IMG/VR virus record: IMGVR_UViG_3300046458_000063
Coordinates: 1-45,382 of that record
Origin: a virus
Length of the DNA: 45,382 nt
Reading direction: 5' to 3' (one strand)
The stretch's first letter is position 1, and every line of letters starts with the position of its first letter. The notes under the pieces are model-generated. The model did no database searches. It saw only the letters and a list, made by a program, of their open reading frames with translations, and had not been told where the DNA came from. Shown piece after piece: positions 32,780 to 38,965 of the stretch. Both the position numbers and the translations under genes were made by a program.

Positions 32780-32889
32780 TTCCTTTCCCCTAATGGTCTT
32801 CCTGGTGCGATCGGCTTAAGTGCCAACTACGCATTCATTGCTCACCGGCCCCCGCCGATGCAGTTTCGTTTTCGTCTCGGCCCAACTTC

Positions 32890-33312
32890 TCAAGCGACCT
32901 TCACCGACTGTTCCATCACGTCCAACTCGTTCCGGACATGTTCGATTTCTTTGCGGATACCCTGCTTCTCGATCTGGCTGACGTGCCCGTCGTCGAGAGC
33001 CGAGTGCACTGCGATGGTCAGGTCAGCGATTTCTTTGCCGACGTTCATCATCGAAGCAGTGAGCGTCTTCGGGGCCGGGGCTTCCTTTTTCACTAGGTCG
33101 AAACCGAACTGATCAGCCAAGGCAGCGAGCGGTCGCATATCGCCGGTATGCAGCAGAATCCCGAACAGATGCTCGATGGTGAGGTGGTGGGCGTCGTTAT
33201 CCGGGTTCGCGCGCTGCAGCAGGCTCACGTGCGGAACACCCATCTGGCCGGCAAGCACCTTCGCCTCGTTGTCCAGGACTGCGCTTTGGCAAGCCCGCAG
33301 AAATTCGTCCAT
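32890..33312 (-). CDS. cII: Phage regulatory protein CII (CP76 type)
   Basis: The product has 140 aa. MDEFLRACQSAVLDNEAKVLAGQMGVPHVSLLQRANPDNDAHHLTIEHLFGIL is the conserved N-terminal part of phage CII/CP76 regulators, followed by DMRPLAALADQFGFDLV and a helical C-terminus. It likely activates lysogeny promoters. It is the second gene after cro in the operon. Confidence 0.85.
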   Translation of the reverse strand: MDEFLRACQSAVLDNEAKVLAGQMGVPHVSLLQRANPDNDAHHLTIEHLFGILLHTGDMRPLAALADQFGFDLVKKEAPAPKTLTASMMNVGKEIADLTIAVHSALDDGHVSQIEKQGIRKEIEHVRNELDVMEQSVKVA

Positions 33313-33398
33313 TCGTAAAACCTCTGTTTTGTTTCAGTGGCCGCATGCCACCACGGGTTGCAAAATGTTTCCCAAGGGCCGAGGCGACTTCAGGTCGC

Positions 33399-33620
33399 TC
33401 AGGCCACCAATTCAGCCCAAGGAAAAGCGGGACAAAGATCGGCCTTTTTGATTCGGCCCCCCGTCAACGCCTCAATTTCCACTGCGCGTTTCGCTGGAAC
33501 AGCGCGTTCGCCTGAGCACCATTGATGGACGGTTGGCGCCGCAACCCGCAGACGACGCGCCATTTCCGCTTGGCTGCCGAGCAAGCGGGATGCTTCTTTG
33601 GCTGCTTCTGCTGGTTTCAT
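33399..33620 (-). CDS. cro: Cro-like repressor (YdaS-type HTH)
   Basis: The product has 73 aa and starts MKPAEAAKEASRLLGSQAEM. The helix-turn-helix LGSQAEMARRLRVAAPTVHQWCSGERAVPAKRAVEIEALTGG is of the YdaS/Cro type. ATG 33620 has CAGGAGAG upstream. It is divergent from cI across the operator region and is the first gene of the lytic early operon. Confidence 0.9.
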   Translation of the reverse strand: MKPAEAAKEASRLLGSQAEMARRLRVAAPTVHQWCSGERAVPAKRAVEIEALTGGRIKKADLCPAFPWAELVA

Positions 33621-33647
33621 GAGTTCTCTCCTGGAGATGTTCCGTTG

Positions 33648-33723
33648 AATATAAGGCATTACCTTATCTCAAACAAGCCATTGCCTAACCAGCTCAACGA
33701 AAGGCTAAATTAGGCAATGCTTA
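33648..33723. promoter_or_regulatory. Cro/CI operator region with PR and candidate PRM
   Basis: The minus-strand promoter for cro is TTGTTT (33676-33671) and TATATT (33653-33648), 17 bp apart. Its spacer holds the palindrome ATAAGGCATTACCTTAT (33651-33667). Two related sites follow: AAGCCATTGCCTAA (33675-33688) and TTAGGCAATGCTTA (33710-33723), the last covering the cI start codon. TAAATT at 33706-33711 could be the cI -10 box. Shared word: TTAGGCAWT. Confidence 0.85.
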
Positions 33724-34565
33724 CCGGACCGGAATTAGGCGCCGCCATAGAGGCCGCGCGAATCGCCAAGGGCGTATCGAAAAAACAACTCGCAGACGAC
33801 TTCGCCGTGAAGCCTCCGTCGATACAGGGCTGGGTGAAAAACGGCAGGATCGACAAGTCCAAGCTCATGGACGTGATCGCCTATTTCGCCGATGTAGTAG
33901 GTCCGGACCACTGGGGAATGCGACCTGGCTTCTCTTACGAGCGCTACGCTGGCGGCACAGGAAACCTGCCTGCTTCTCCAACAAGCTCAAGCACTGCTGC
34001 CGATAAACTTCGCGAGATGCTGGCAGGCAAGACTCTGGGTGAAGACCGCCTCCAGAAGCTGCTGTCTGTTGCCGAGGGCAATGAGCCTGAGGGCACTGTC
34101 GAAGTGCTGGTGAGCGATGCCTACAGACCGGGCAAAGTCGGAGACGAGGTTTGGATTGCTCACTACGACGTGCGGGGCGCGCTCGGTGGCGGCGAGGTTG
34201 CGCACGACTACCCGGAATTGCTTCAGGACATACGCATCAGCCCTTCCCATCTCCGATCGATGGGCGTCGATTTCAAAGAGCACTATCACCTGAAGGTGAT
34301 CACCGGTTGGGGTCAGTCGATGACACCGACTATCAAGCATGGCGACCCGTGCCTGGTCGACATCAGCATTAAGGAATTCATCGGCGACGGGATTTACTAC
34401 TTCTCGTACCAGGGCTTCCAGTACATCAAGCGCCTGCAGATGAAGGGTAAGGACAAACTCAAGATGATCTCAGACAACCGCAAGCACAAGACCGAGGATA
34501 TTTTCATTGACGAGACCTATATCCAGGCGCGTGTGCTGTTCGTGTGGAATGGGAATTTGGTCTGA
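33717..34565 (+). CDS. cI: CI-like repressor, HTH plus S24 peptidase
   Basis: The product has 282 aa. The N-terminal helix-turn-helix is at about residues 8-50 (AARIAKGVSKKQLADDFAVKPPSIQGWVKNGRI). The C-terminal S24 domain has Ser201 in GWGQSMTPTI and Lys238 in QYIKRL, the self-cleavage dyad. It should therefore respond to RecA during SOS. The ATG has no Shine-Dalgarno and lies about 6 nt after a possible -10 box, so the message may be leaderless. It is followed by a terminator. Confidence 0.95.
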   Translation: MLTGPELGAAIEAARIAKGVSKKQLADDFAVKPPSIQGWVKNGRIDKSKLMDVIAYFADVVGPDHWGMRPGFSYERYAGGTGNLPASPTSSSTAADKLREMLAGKTLGEDRLQKLLSVAEGNEPEGTVEVLVSDAYRPGKVGDEVWIAHYDVRGALGGGEVAHDYPELLQDIRISPSHLRSMGVDFKEHYHLKVITGWGQSMTPTIKHGDPCLVDISIKEFIGDGIYYFSYQGFQYIKRLQMKGKDKLKMISDNRKHKTEDIFIDETYIQARVLFVWNGNLV

Positions 34566-34580
34566 GCTGCGATGTATTTA

Positions 34581-34609
34581 GAAGCCCGCCACTTGAGCGG
34601 GCTTTTTTG
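34581..34609 (+). terminator. Terminator after cI
   Basis: AAGCCCGC-CACTTGA-GCGGGCTT is followed by T-run (TTTTTT overall) on the plus strand, 16 bases after the cI stop. It isolates cI from the convergent DUF1654 gene. Confidence 0.88.
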
Positions 34610-34615
34610 TACCTG

Positions 34616-34933
34616 TCAGAAAGGCGCCGGCTCCTCTGCATCGAATGGGTCCGCCACCTGCGCGGGCTTTTCGTCATTCTCTGAGGGTTCCCACCTCAGT
34701 GTAATAGACGCATCTTCATGATTGTGCGTCAGGTCGATCCCGTCCGCCTCTGAGATCGCATTCACGATCTCGTTCCACTCCCTCTCCCCGTCCGTATCCA
34801 GCCGATGAATCCTCACCTCGCGCCTTTCTTGGGCGATAGGGTGATTGATCATCGACGACACGCGCATGGTAAGCCGCTCCATAGGGCTGATAGTCGCCGG
34901 CCCTGAACTCTTCTTGTTGCCTTGCTGCGCCAT
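34616..34933 (-). CDS. DUF1654 family protein, SOS-controlled
   Basis: The product has 105 aa and starts MAQQGNKKSSGPATISPMER. LTMRVSSMINHPIAQERREVRIHRLDTDGEREWNEIVNAISEADGIDLT matches the DUF1654 family found in pseudomonads and their phages. ATG 34933 has a very strong AAGGAGG. A perfect LexA box lies 20 bp upstream and a phage operator just beyond it. The function is unknown. It takes the place of rexAB in the lambda map but points the other way. Confidence 0.85.
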   Translation of the reverse strand: MAQQGNKKSSGPATISPMERLTMRVSSMINHPIAQERREVRIHRLDTDGEREWNEIVNAISEADGIDLTHNHEDASITLRWEPSENDEKPAQVADPFDAEEPAPF

Positions 34934-34953
34934 AAACACCTCCTTATCAAATG

Positions 34954-34969
34954 CTGTATATCCATACAG
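34954..34969 (-). promoter_or_regulatory. LexA (SOS) box
   Basis: CTGTATATCCATACAG is a perfect CTGT-N8-ACAG dyad, the LexA consensus of gamma-proteobacteria. It lies 20 bp upstream of the DUF1654 start codon and includes TATACA/TATAT-like sequence that could be the -10 box, so LexA would block the promoter. Confidence 0.85.
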
Positions 34970-34970
34970 G

Positions 34971-34985
34971 TTAGGCAAAGCTTAA
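34971..34985 (-). promoter_or_regulatory. CI/Cro operator-like site next to LexA box
   Basis: TTAGGCAAAGCTTAA shares the TTAGGCA half-site with the sites at 33710, 35052 and 35076, and is only 1 bp from the LexA box. The DUF1654 gene may thus be under both host SOS and phage repressor control. Confidence 0.65.
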
Positions 34986-35051
34986 CGTCTCGATCCGGAA
35001 ATGCAATCCCCTCCCCCGCTGACTTTCGCAGGAGAAGAAATTTAAAAATAA

Positions 35052-35094
35052 TTAGGCATTACCTATTTACACATATTAGGCATTGGCTTATCGT
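35052..35094 (+). promoter_or_regulatory. Early leftward-type promoter (PL) with two operators
   Basis: TTTACA (35066-35071) and TATCGT (35089-35094) are 17 bp apart on the plus strand. TTAGGCATTACCTAT (35052-35066) and TTAGGCATTGGCTTAT (35076-35091) are operator copies, the second inside the spacer as at PR. It should drive the operon leading to xis and int. Confidence 0.75.
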
Positions 35095-35626
35095 TCAACC
35101 ATCGCAGCGACAAACCGCAGCGAAGGGGAGCAACCAGCCCGCCGCTCTTTAACAGTCAGCGCAACAAACAACAGACCGCATTGCCTCTACCGGCGACCGG
35201 CGAGCAGACAGGCCCGAAAGCCTGCCAACGACAGGAACAACCTGGACGGTTGCTCGATGGTGAAACGCCTTAACCGTGTGATTGACCTGGCAAGCAATGC
35301 GCCCCGCGAATCCCGGCGGAAGAAGGGAGAGATACCGAACTGAATTAGCGATCCCGATAGCCTCGGCTGGGATCGCCGGACCTCATGCACCCTGCCCCAC
35401 TCAGTCGGGCACACCGCGCTGCAGCGTGCATGTTGTAAGGACCTGTGATCCGACACCTACAGATGCTGATTGAGGTGACGGGGAGGAAGCGCAACGCCCA
35501 ACCAACCGAGCCCCTACGACCTGCAATCAGCAGCGGGTACGAGGCGCGCAGACAGAGTGAGAAGCTTCCTTCTGCACCTTGGCGACAGGGTGCAGTGGGA
35601 TGTAACCCAACCCAGAGGATTCACCA
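35095..35626 (+). other. Long structured leader of the early operon
   Basis: These ~530 bases after PL have no convincing gene. A very stable hairpin lies at 35348-35376: GCGATCCC and GGGATCGC enclosing AGCC-TC-GGCT. Another at 35572-35595 pairs CTGCACC with GGTGCAG. Neither has a T-run, so they are not terminators. No N-like antiterminator is evident. The leader could act as an RNA antitermination signal or regulate the first gene. Confidence 0.5.
35257..35343 (+). CDS. 28-aa basic ORF in the leader (doubtful)
   Basis: The frame reads MVKRLNRVIDLASNAPRESR and then RKKGEIPN, with an Arg/Lys-rich stretch. It stands in the place of lambda N, but is very short and lacks a clear ribosome site. 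It could be a tiny RNA-binding peptide or a chance frame. It ends 4 bp before the leader hairpin. Confidence 0.3.
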   Translation: MVKRLNRVIDLASNAPRESRRKKGEIPN

Positions 35627-36064
35627 ATGCTCGGCAAACTGTTTGGCAAAAAATCCGGCGAAGCTCGTCAGGCCCTGGCTGTGATGACCAACCGCGACCT
35701 CATGCAGGCTTCCGTATACGGCGTGTTTTACGTCGCTTCGGCTGATGGCGACATCGAAAAGGAAGAGCTCGAGAAGATCGAGAAGCTGATCAACAACTCG
35801 GCAGCCTTGAAGGGCTTCGGCGCCGAGCTGAGCAACACCATCGACCGCGCCAAGGCCGACTTCAACGACGGTGGCCCGCGCATCATCCGGCAGAACGCCG
35901 AGAAGGAACTGAAGGACCTGGCCCACAGCGTGGACGACGCGGCGACCGTGCTGAACTTCATGCTGACCGTGGCCGAAGCCGACGGTGATATCGAAGACGC
36001 AGAAATGGTGGTGCTGGAGAAGGCCGCCAAGATCATGAACCTCAACCTCAAAGACTACCTGTAG
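35627..36064 (+). CDS. TerB-like (tellurite resistance B family) protein
   Basis: The product has 145 aa. Two acidic repeats, ASADGDIEKEELEKIEKL and AEADGDIEDAEMVVLEKAAKIM, are the metal-binding motifs of the TerB family, joined by an all-helical core. It is soluble. It is the first gene after the leader (ribosome site AGAGGATTCACC). Two small membrane-protein genes follow closely, so the three probably work at the membrane. The role in the lysogen or in infection is unknown. Confidence 0.85.
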   Translation: MLGKLFGKKSGEARQALAVMTNRDLMQASVYGVFYVASADGDIEKEELEKIEKLINNSAALKGFGAELSNTIDRAKADFNDGGPRIIRQNAEKELKDLAHSVDDAATVLNFMLTVAEADGDIEDAEMVVLEKAAKIMNLNLKDYL

Positions 36065-36066
36065 TC

Positions 36067-36246
36067 ATGTTTGGCAGGCTCAGCAACAAAGTGCGCTCGC
36101 TGGCAGCCTACGGGCTCGCTGGCGGGGTCGTCTTCGTCGACTCGGCAAGCCGCATCCTTTCAATGGTCGGCGACCTTGTACTGGTCGCGCTGCTGCTGAT
36201 CGTGCTGCTGGCTGGCAAGGAGAAAACCAGTGACATCAAAAAGTAG
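36067..36246 (+). CDS. 59-aa membrane protein following TerB-like gene
   Basis: The product has 59 aa and starts MFGRLSNKVRSLAAYGLAGG. A strongly hydrophobic helix lies at about residues 34-50 (VGDLVLVALLLIVLLAG), with a weaker one before. It starts 3 bases after the TerB-like stop and overlaps the next gene by 17 nt. Unknown function; operon position links it to its neighbours. Confidence 0.65.
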   Translation: MFGRLSNKVRSLAAYGLAGGVVFVDSASRILSMVGDLVLVALLLIVLLAGKEKTSDIKK

Positions 36247-36448
36247 TTCATCCAGTACCAGCGGCGGTGTCGGCCTTCTGGGTCTGCTGGGCATTCTGTT
36301 CGTAGGCCTCAAGCTCACCGGTTACATCGATTGGTCGTGGTGGTACGTGACCTTGCCTTTCTGGGGTGCCTTGGCTGTCTTCACAGCTATCGCCGTTCTC
36401 TGTTTGCTTGGGTGGTTGCTGACCAGGCTGTTGAGCGCCAAACGCTGA
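36230..36448 (+). CDS. 72-aa two-helix membrane protein
   Basis: The product has 72 aa and a GTG start (36230) preceded by AAGGAGAAAACCA. A Ser-rich head is followed by helices GLLGLLGILFVGLKLTGYI and FWGALAVFTAIAVLCLLGWLL, joined by DWSWWYVTLPFW. This Trp-rich phrase recurs in small phage and bacterial membrane proteins. It is the last gene before a 740-bp gene-free region. Confidence 0.75.
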   Translation: MTSKSSSSSTSGGVGLLGLLGILFVGLKLTGYIDWSWWYVTLPFWGALAVFTAIAVLCLLGWLLTRLLSAKR

Positions 36449-36708
36449 GCATCACTTCTGCCCATTCACTGAGTGGGCAGCGGGATGCAGAAGCGGCGTG
36501 GAAAGCAGGCACGCAGCGCGACGTAGCTCCGAGCGCACCTGAACGACCGGAGGCATGGTATCCGCGCTGGCGATGGCGGACTAAGAGAAATAGGCGGAAC
36601 CACGGGGCCATGACCGTCCGCAGGGAGAAAGGCTTTGTCGGCCTCTGAGGATAGCCGGGTTAGCGTCCGGCCTTCTGCATCAACTATTCGGCGAAAGCCT
36701 CAACGAAA
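36449..36708 (+). other. Gene-free, hairpin-rich stretch before the RNA gene
   Basis: No gene is evident. CTTCTGC (36455) and GCAGAAG (36487-36493) enclose CTGCCCA/TGGGCAG, giving alternative stems directly after the membrane gene. GCCGG-GTTAGCGT-CCGGC occurs near 36653-36670. It may be part of the same RNA as, or a leader to, the structure at 36746-37093. Confidence 0.4.
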
Positions 36709-36739
36709 TTGCCGCTTCACGGGCCTACGGCAATATAAA
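36709..36739 (+). promoter_or_regulatory. Candidate promoter of the structured RNA
   Basis: TTGCCG (36709-36714) and TATAAA (36734-36739) are 19 bp apart on the plus strand, in an otherwise GC-rich region (CAATATAAATAAT). Predicted transcription start is near 36746. Confidence 0.45.
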
Positions 36740-36745
36740 TAATCA

Positions 36746-37093
36746 GAGACCCCGTCAGAAGGTTGGAGACCTTCCCGATGCCCTGGTACTCCCCAGCACC
36801 AGGCCGCATCGGAGTGTGATCTGAGGCTAAGTCTCGGGCGGCGGATGTGCCAACAGGCAGTCTTTAGGGCTGCCCCTTCCGCTAAATGCCGGTTGAGCCC
36901 CGGCCAGATCACACCCCGATGCGGACGATTCTGCACCGCGCAACGCGGCCCCCCGCATATCAACCAACCCAGCACGGAGGATTGGCAGCCATGTAACCGA
37001 CAGATATCGAAGCCCGCCCAATGGCGGCACCTGCGACACGTAGGGAGGTCTTCGTGACGCAAACAAAAGCCCGGTTCCGATCGGGCTTTTTTT
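36746..37093 (+). ncRNA. Candidate ~345-nt structured RNA
   Basis: Gene-free DNA bounded by a promoter-like sequence and a strong terminator. It can form AAGGT/ACCTT at 36758-36774. Then CCGATGCCCTGGT pairs with ACCAGG..GCATCGG (36775-36812). Alternatively 36804-36823 pairs with 36905-36924 over 20 bp with one mismatch, enclosing GCGGA/TCCGC and GGCAG/CTGCC stems. The two folds use the same strand and exclude each other. No Rfam family is recognised. The mismatch would be A-C on this strand but G-U on the other, so the strand is not certain. Confidence 0.5.
37065..37093 (+). terminator. Terminator at the end of the structured RNA
   Basis: AAAAGCCCG-GTTCCGAT-CGGGCTTTTTTT on the plus strand, with a seven-T run. 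The reverse direction has only four T. It ends the gene-free region before the next genes at 37193. Confidence 0.85.
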
Positions 37094-37192
37094 CGACTGC
37101 CTTTATCCGCCAGCACTCTCCCCTGCGCCCAACGGCAACCAGCAGGTGGCCCGAGTGCTGACGAATACACGCAACCCCACCAAGGAATCGCC

Positions 37193-37465
37193 ATGCATCC
37201 ATCCATTCAACAGCGAGTCGACGGGGTTGCCGCCCTGCGTGCTCGTGCGAGCATTGCCACCGCCGCGTTCTACGCCCTGATCGGCCAGGCATCACCCGCG
37301 CAGAAGGTTCGCTTCCAGGTGAAGACTGTCGGGCCGAAGGCGTACCACATCGTTGACCTGGTCACAGGCAAGACCTGCGGCTTCCGGTTCGAATACGCAC
37401 CCGCCGTTGACTTCGCCATCCAGCTCGAGGAAAAGGCCAACCGCCTGCCGGGAGGTGCGCAATGA
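37193..37465 (+). CDS. Small early protein, unknown function
   Basis: The product has 90 aa and starts MHPSIQQRVDGVAALRARAS. The middle AQKVRFQVKTVGPKAYHIVDLVTGKTCGFRF resembles part of the protein at 30224-30433. It overlaps the next gene by 4 nt (ATGA). The start has AAGGAATCGCC upstream. No domain name is known to me. Confidence 0.7.
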   Translation: MHPSIQQRVDGVAALRARASIATAAFYALIGQASPAQKVRFQVKTVGPKAYHIVDLVTGKTCGFRFEYAPAVDFAIQLEEKANRLPGGAQ

Positions 37466-37776
37466 TCGGAGCACCAATGCCCCACCCGCGCGACTCGATC
37501 ATCGCGAACCTGAACCAGCAGCTGGATCACTACTTCGGCGCCGGCAAGAAGGTGCAGGAAATTGCCCCGGGCGTCAGCGGTGAAAAGGACGCCATGTTCG
37601 GTGCCTCCCACAGCAACAAGTTGCGGATCGAGCGCAACAAGCAAGCGCCGCGGCTGAAGGAACTGGCCGAAGCCGGCAAGACCGTCATTGAAGCTGCGAA
37701 AGAGATGGGCATGGAAGCCAAGCGCGCCAGGCTCATCGCCCGCGAGAACAACATCAAGTTCCCGGGGCCGCCGTGA
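37462..37776 (+). CDS. Small early protein with HTH-like C-terminus
   Basis: The product has 104 aa. The C-terminal RLKELAEAGKTVIEAAKEMGMEAKRARLIARENNIKF has the spacing of a helix-turn-helix, suggesting DNA binding. The N-terminal half is HPRDSIIANLNQQLDHYFGAGKKVQEIA. The ribosome site (GGGAGG) lies within the end of the preceding gene. Function unknown. Confidence 0.7.
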   Translation: MIGAPMPHPRDSIIANLNQQLDHYFGAGKKVQEIAPGVSGEKDAMFGASHSNKLRIERNKQAPRLKELAEAGKTVIEAAKEMGMEAKRARLIARENNIKFPGPP

Positions 37777-37857
37777 GACGAATCAGCAACCAGGTGCGCC
37801 AGCGCCGACGACAAACATGGCTGGATCTTCCGGCCCACGGAATTGAAGAGGCAGGCC

Positions 37858-38220
37858 ATGGCCGAAGAACAGGAGCTGACGGCGGAAGCCAAGAAGCAGC
37901 GCAAGAAGCGCGAGAAGGCGGCAGCGAAGCACGCTGCGCTGGGCGTCGAGAAGTTTACGGTTGAGGTGGCCGGCGTGTTCAAGCCAGACCTCAAGCGGGT
38001 CATGGCCGCCCACGGAATCAACAACCAGCAAGAGGTTTACCAGCTGCTGCTGATGAACCTGATCGCCGCCGACTTTGAAACCCAAGCCAAGATGCTGAGC
38101 TGTGTCACGACACCTTTTGTTGTTACTGAAAAGGTGTCGCGACTCATCAGGGAAGCCGGAATGAAGTCGCTCGCCGAAGATCCGCCAGAGCCTGAGGACG
38201 AAATCGCCATCCCGAAATAG
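37858..38220 (+). CDS. Conserved early phage protein, basic N-terminus
   Basis: The product has 120 aa and starts MAEEQELTAEAKKQRKKREK, a highly charged helix. Then VAGVFKPDLKRVMAAHGINNQQEVYQLLLMNLI resembles ribbon-helix-helix or small plasmid/phage regulators, followed by VTTPFVVTEKVSRLIREAG. ATG 37858 has AGAGGCAGGCC upstream. I do not recognise a named family; nucleic acid binding is likely by charge. Confidence 0.65.
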   Translation: MAEEQELTAEAKKQRKKREKAAAKHAALGVEKFTVEVAGVFKPDLKRVMAAHGINNQQEVYQLLLMNLIAADFETQAKMLSCVTTPFVVTEKVSRLIREAGMKSLAEDPPEPEDEIAIPK

Positions 38221-38222
38221 AA

Positions 38223-38885
38223 CTATTGCGTACTTTCCTCGGTATTTAATATTTCCAGCAATCGCGGAGCAAATTTCTCTTTAACTTCGTTAACATCCGA
38301 AAACTCAGCAATGGAAAGCTCCAGTGCTAGAATTTTAAAGGCTGCAACTTTTTTTCTTGCCTCATCACAGCGCTGTCTATATTTCGCTTCTGCAGTGATG
38401 CCTTCAAGAATGTTTAGATGGCCTGATGAAGCTTTTTCAGCGGCGGCGAACATTTCATTTGCATCGAGTCTGAACTCGTTGCTGTAGCTTTCTATTAAAT
38501 TCAGGATAGCGGTCTGGTAGGCGTGAACCTTTGCCCTATTGGCTTCCGACTTGGCGAGTTCTAGTTGTTCGTCCTGTTTGAGTGATTCAAGGCGTTGGAA
38601 TTCGAGGAGCTGAGTGAATTCGTGTTTCTGCACATCCAACAGTTCTCTTTGCATATATACAGTTTTCAGCACGGCCAAAAGCGTAACAAAAGATACAAGA
38701 GGGCCGAAAAGCCCACCGACATATCCGCCGAAGTTGGACCACTCTTCGGACTCAACTGCCAAGGTTCCGCCAAACGTATATCGATATGCTCCAACCGCCA
38801 CGATGACTGCCAACACCACCGCAAATACCGACAACAATAAAAACGATAAAAACCGATCCTTCGCACGCTGCTGGCTCTGGGTCAT
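38223..38885 (-). CDS. Abi-like (putAbiC-type) membrane protein moron
   Basis: The product has 220 aa. Two helices, about residues 13-34 (LLLSVFAVVLAVIVAVGAYRY) and 50-68 (GGYVGGLFGPLVSFVTLLAVL), are followed by LQ-type KTVYMQRELLDVQKHEFTQLLEFQRLES and a long coiled-coil/helical cytoplasmic part. The pattern W..FG.Y.GG..GP...F..LLAVL followed by Q..L resembles putative phage abortive infection proteins. It is on the minus strand inside a plus-strand operon and is clearly more AT-rich, so it was probably acquired separately. The ribosome site is AGAGGAAGAAAGG. Confidence 0.6.
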   Translation of the reverse strand: MTQSQQRAKDRFLSFLLLSVFAVVLAVIVAVGAYRYTFGGTLAVESEEWSNFGGYVGGLFGPLVSFVTLLAVLKTVYMQRELLDVQKHEFTQLLEFQRLESLKQDEQLELAKSEANRAKVHAYQTAILNLIESYSNEFRLDANEMFAAAEKASSGHLNILEGITAEAKYRQRCDEARKKVAAFKILALELSIAEFSDVNEVKEKFAPRLLEILNTEESTQ

Positions 38886-38965
38886 GCCTTTCTTCCTCTG
38901 AATGCTCTCAAGGCTTTAGATCTTCCATTACTTCACCACTTCACGCTAGCCGGCGAGGATCCCCT

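Noticed and set aside
36700-37206. 168-codon minus-strand frame across the RNA candidate
   Set aside because: Cys/Trp/Arg-rich without domain pattern, and it reads through the terminator and hairpins; pairing of the DNA explains the region better.
37773-37964. 63-codon GTG frame after 37776
   Set aside because: Overlaps the better supported 37858-38220 gene by over 100 nt and turns into low-complexity Gly/Arg/Glu sequence.
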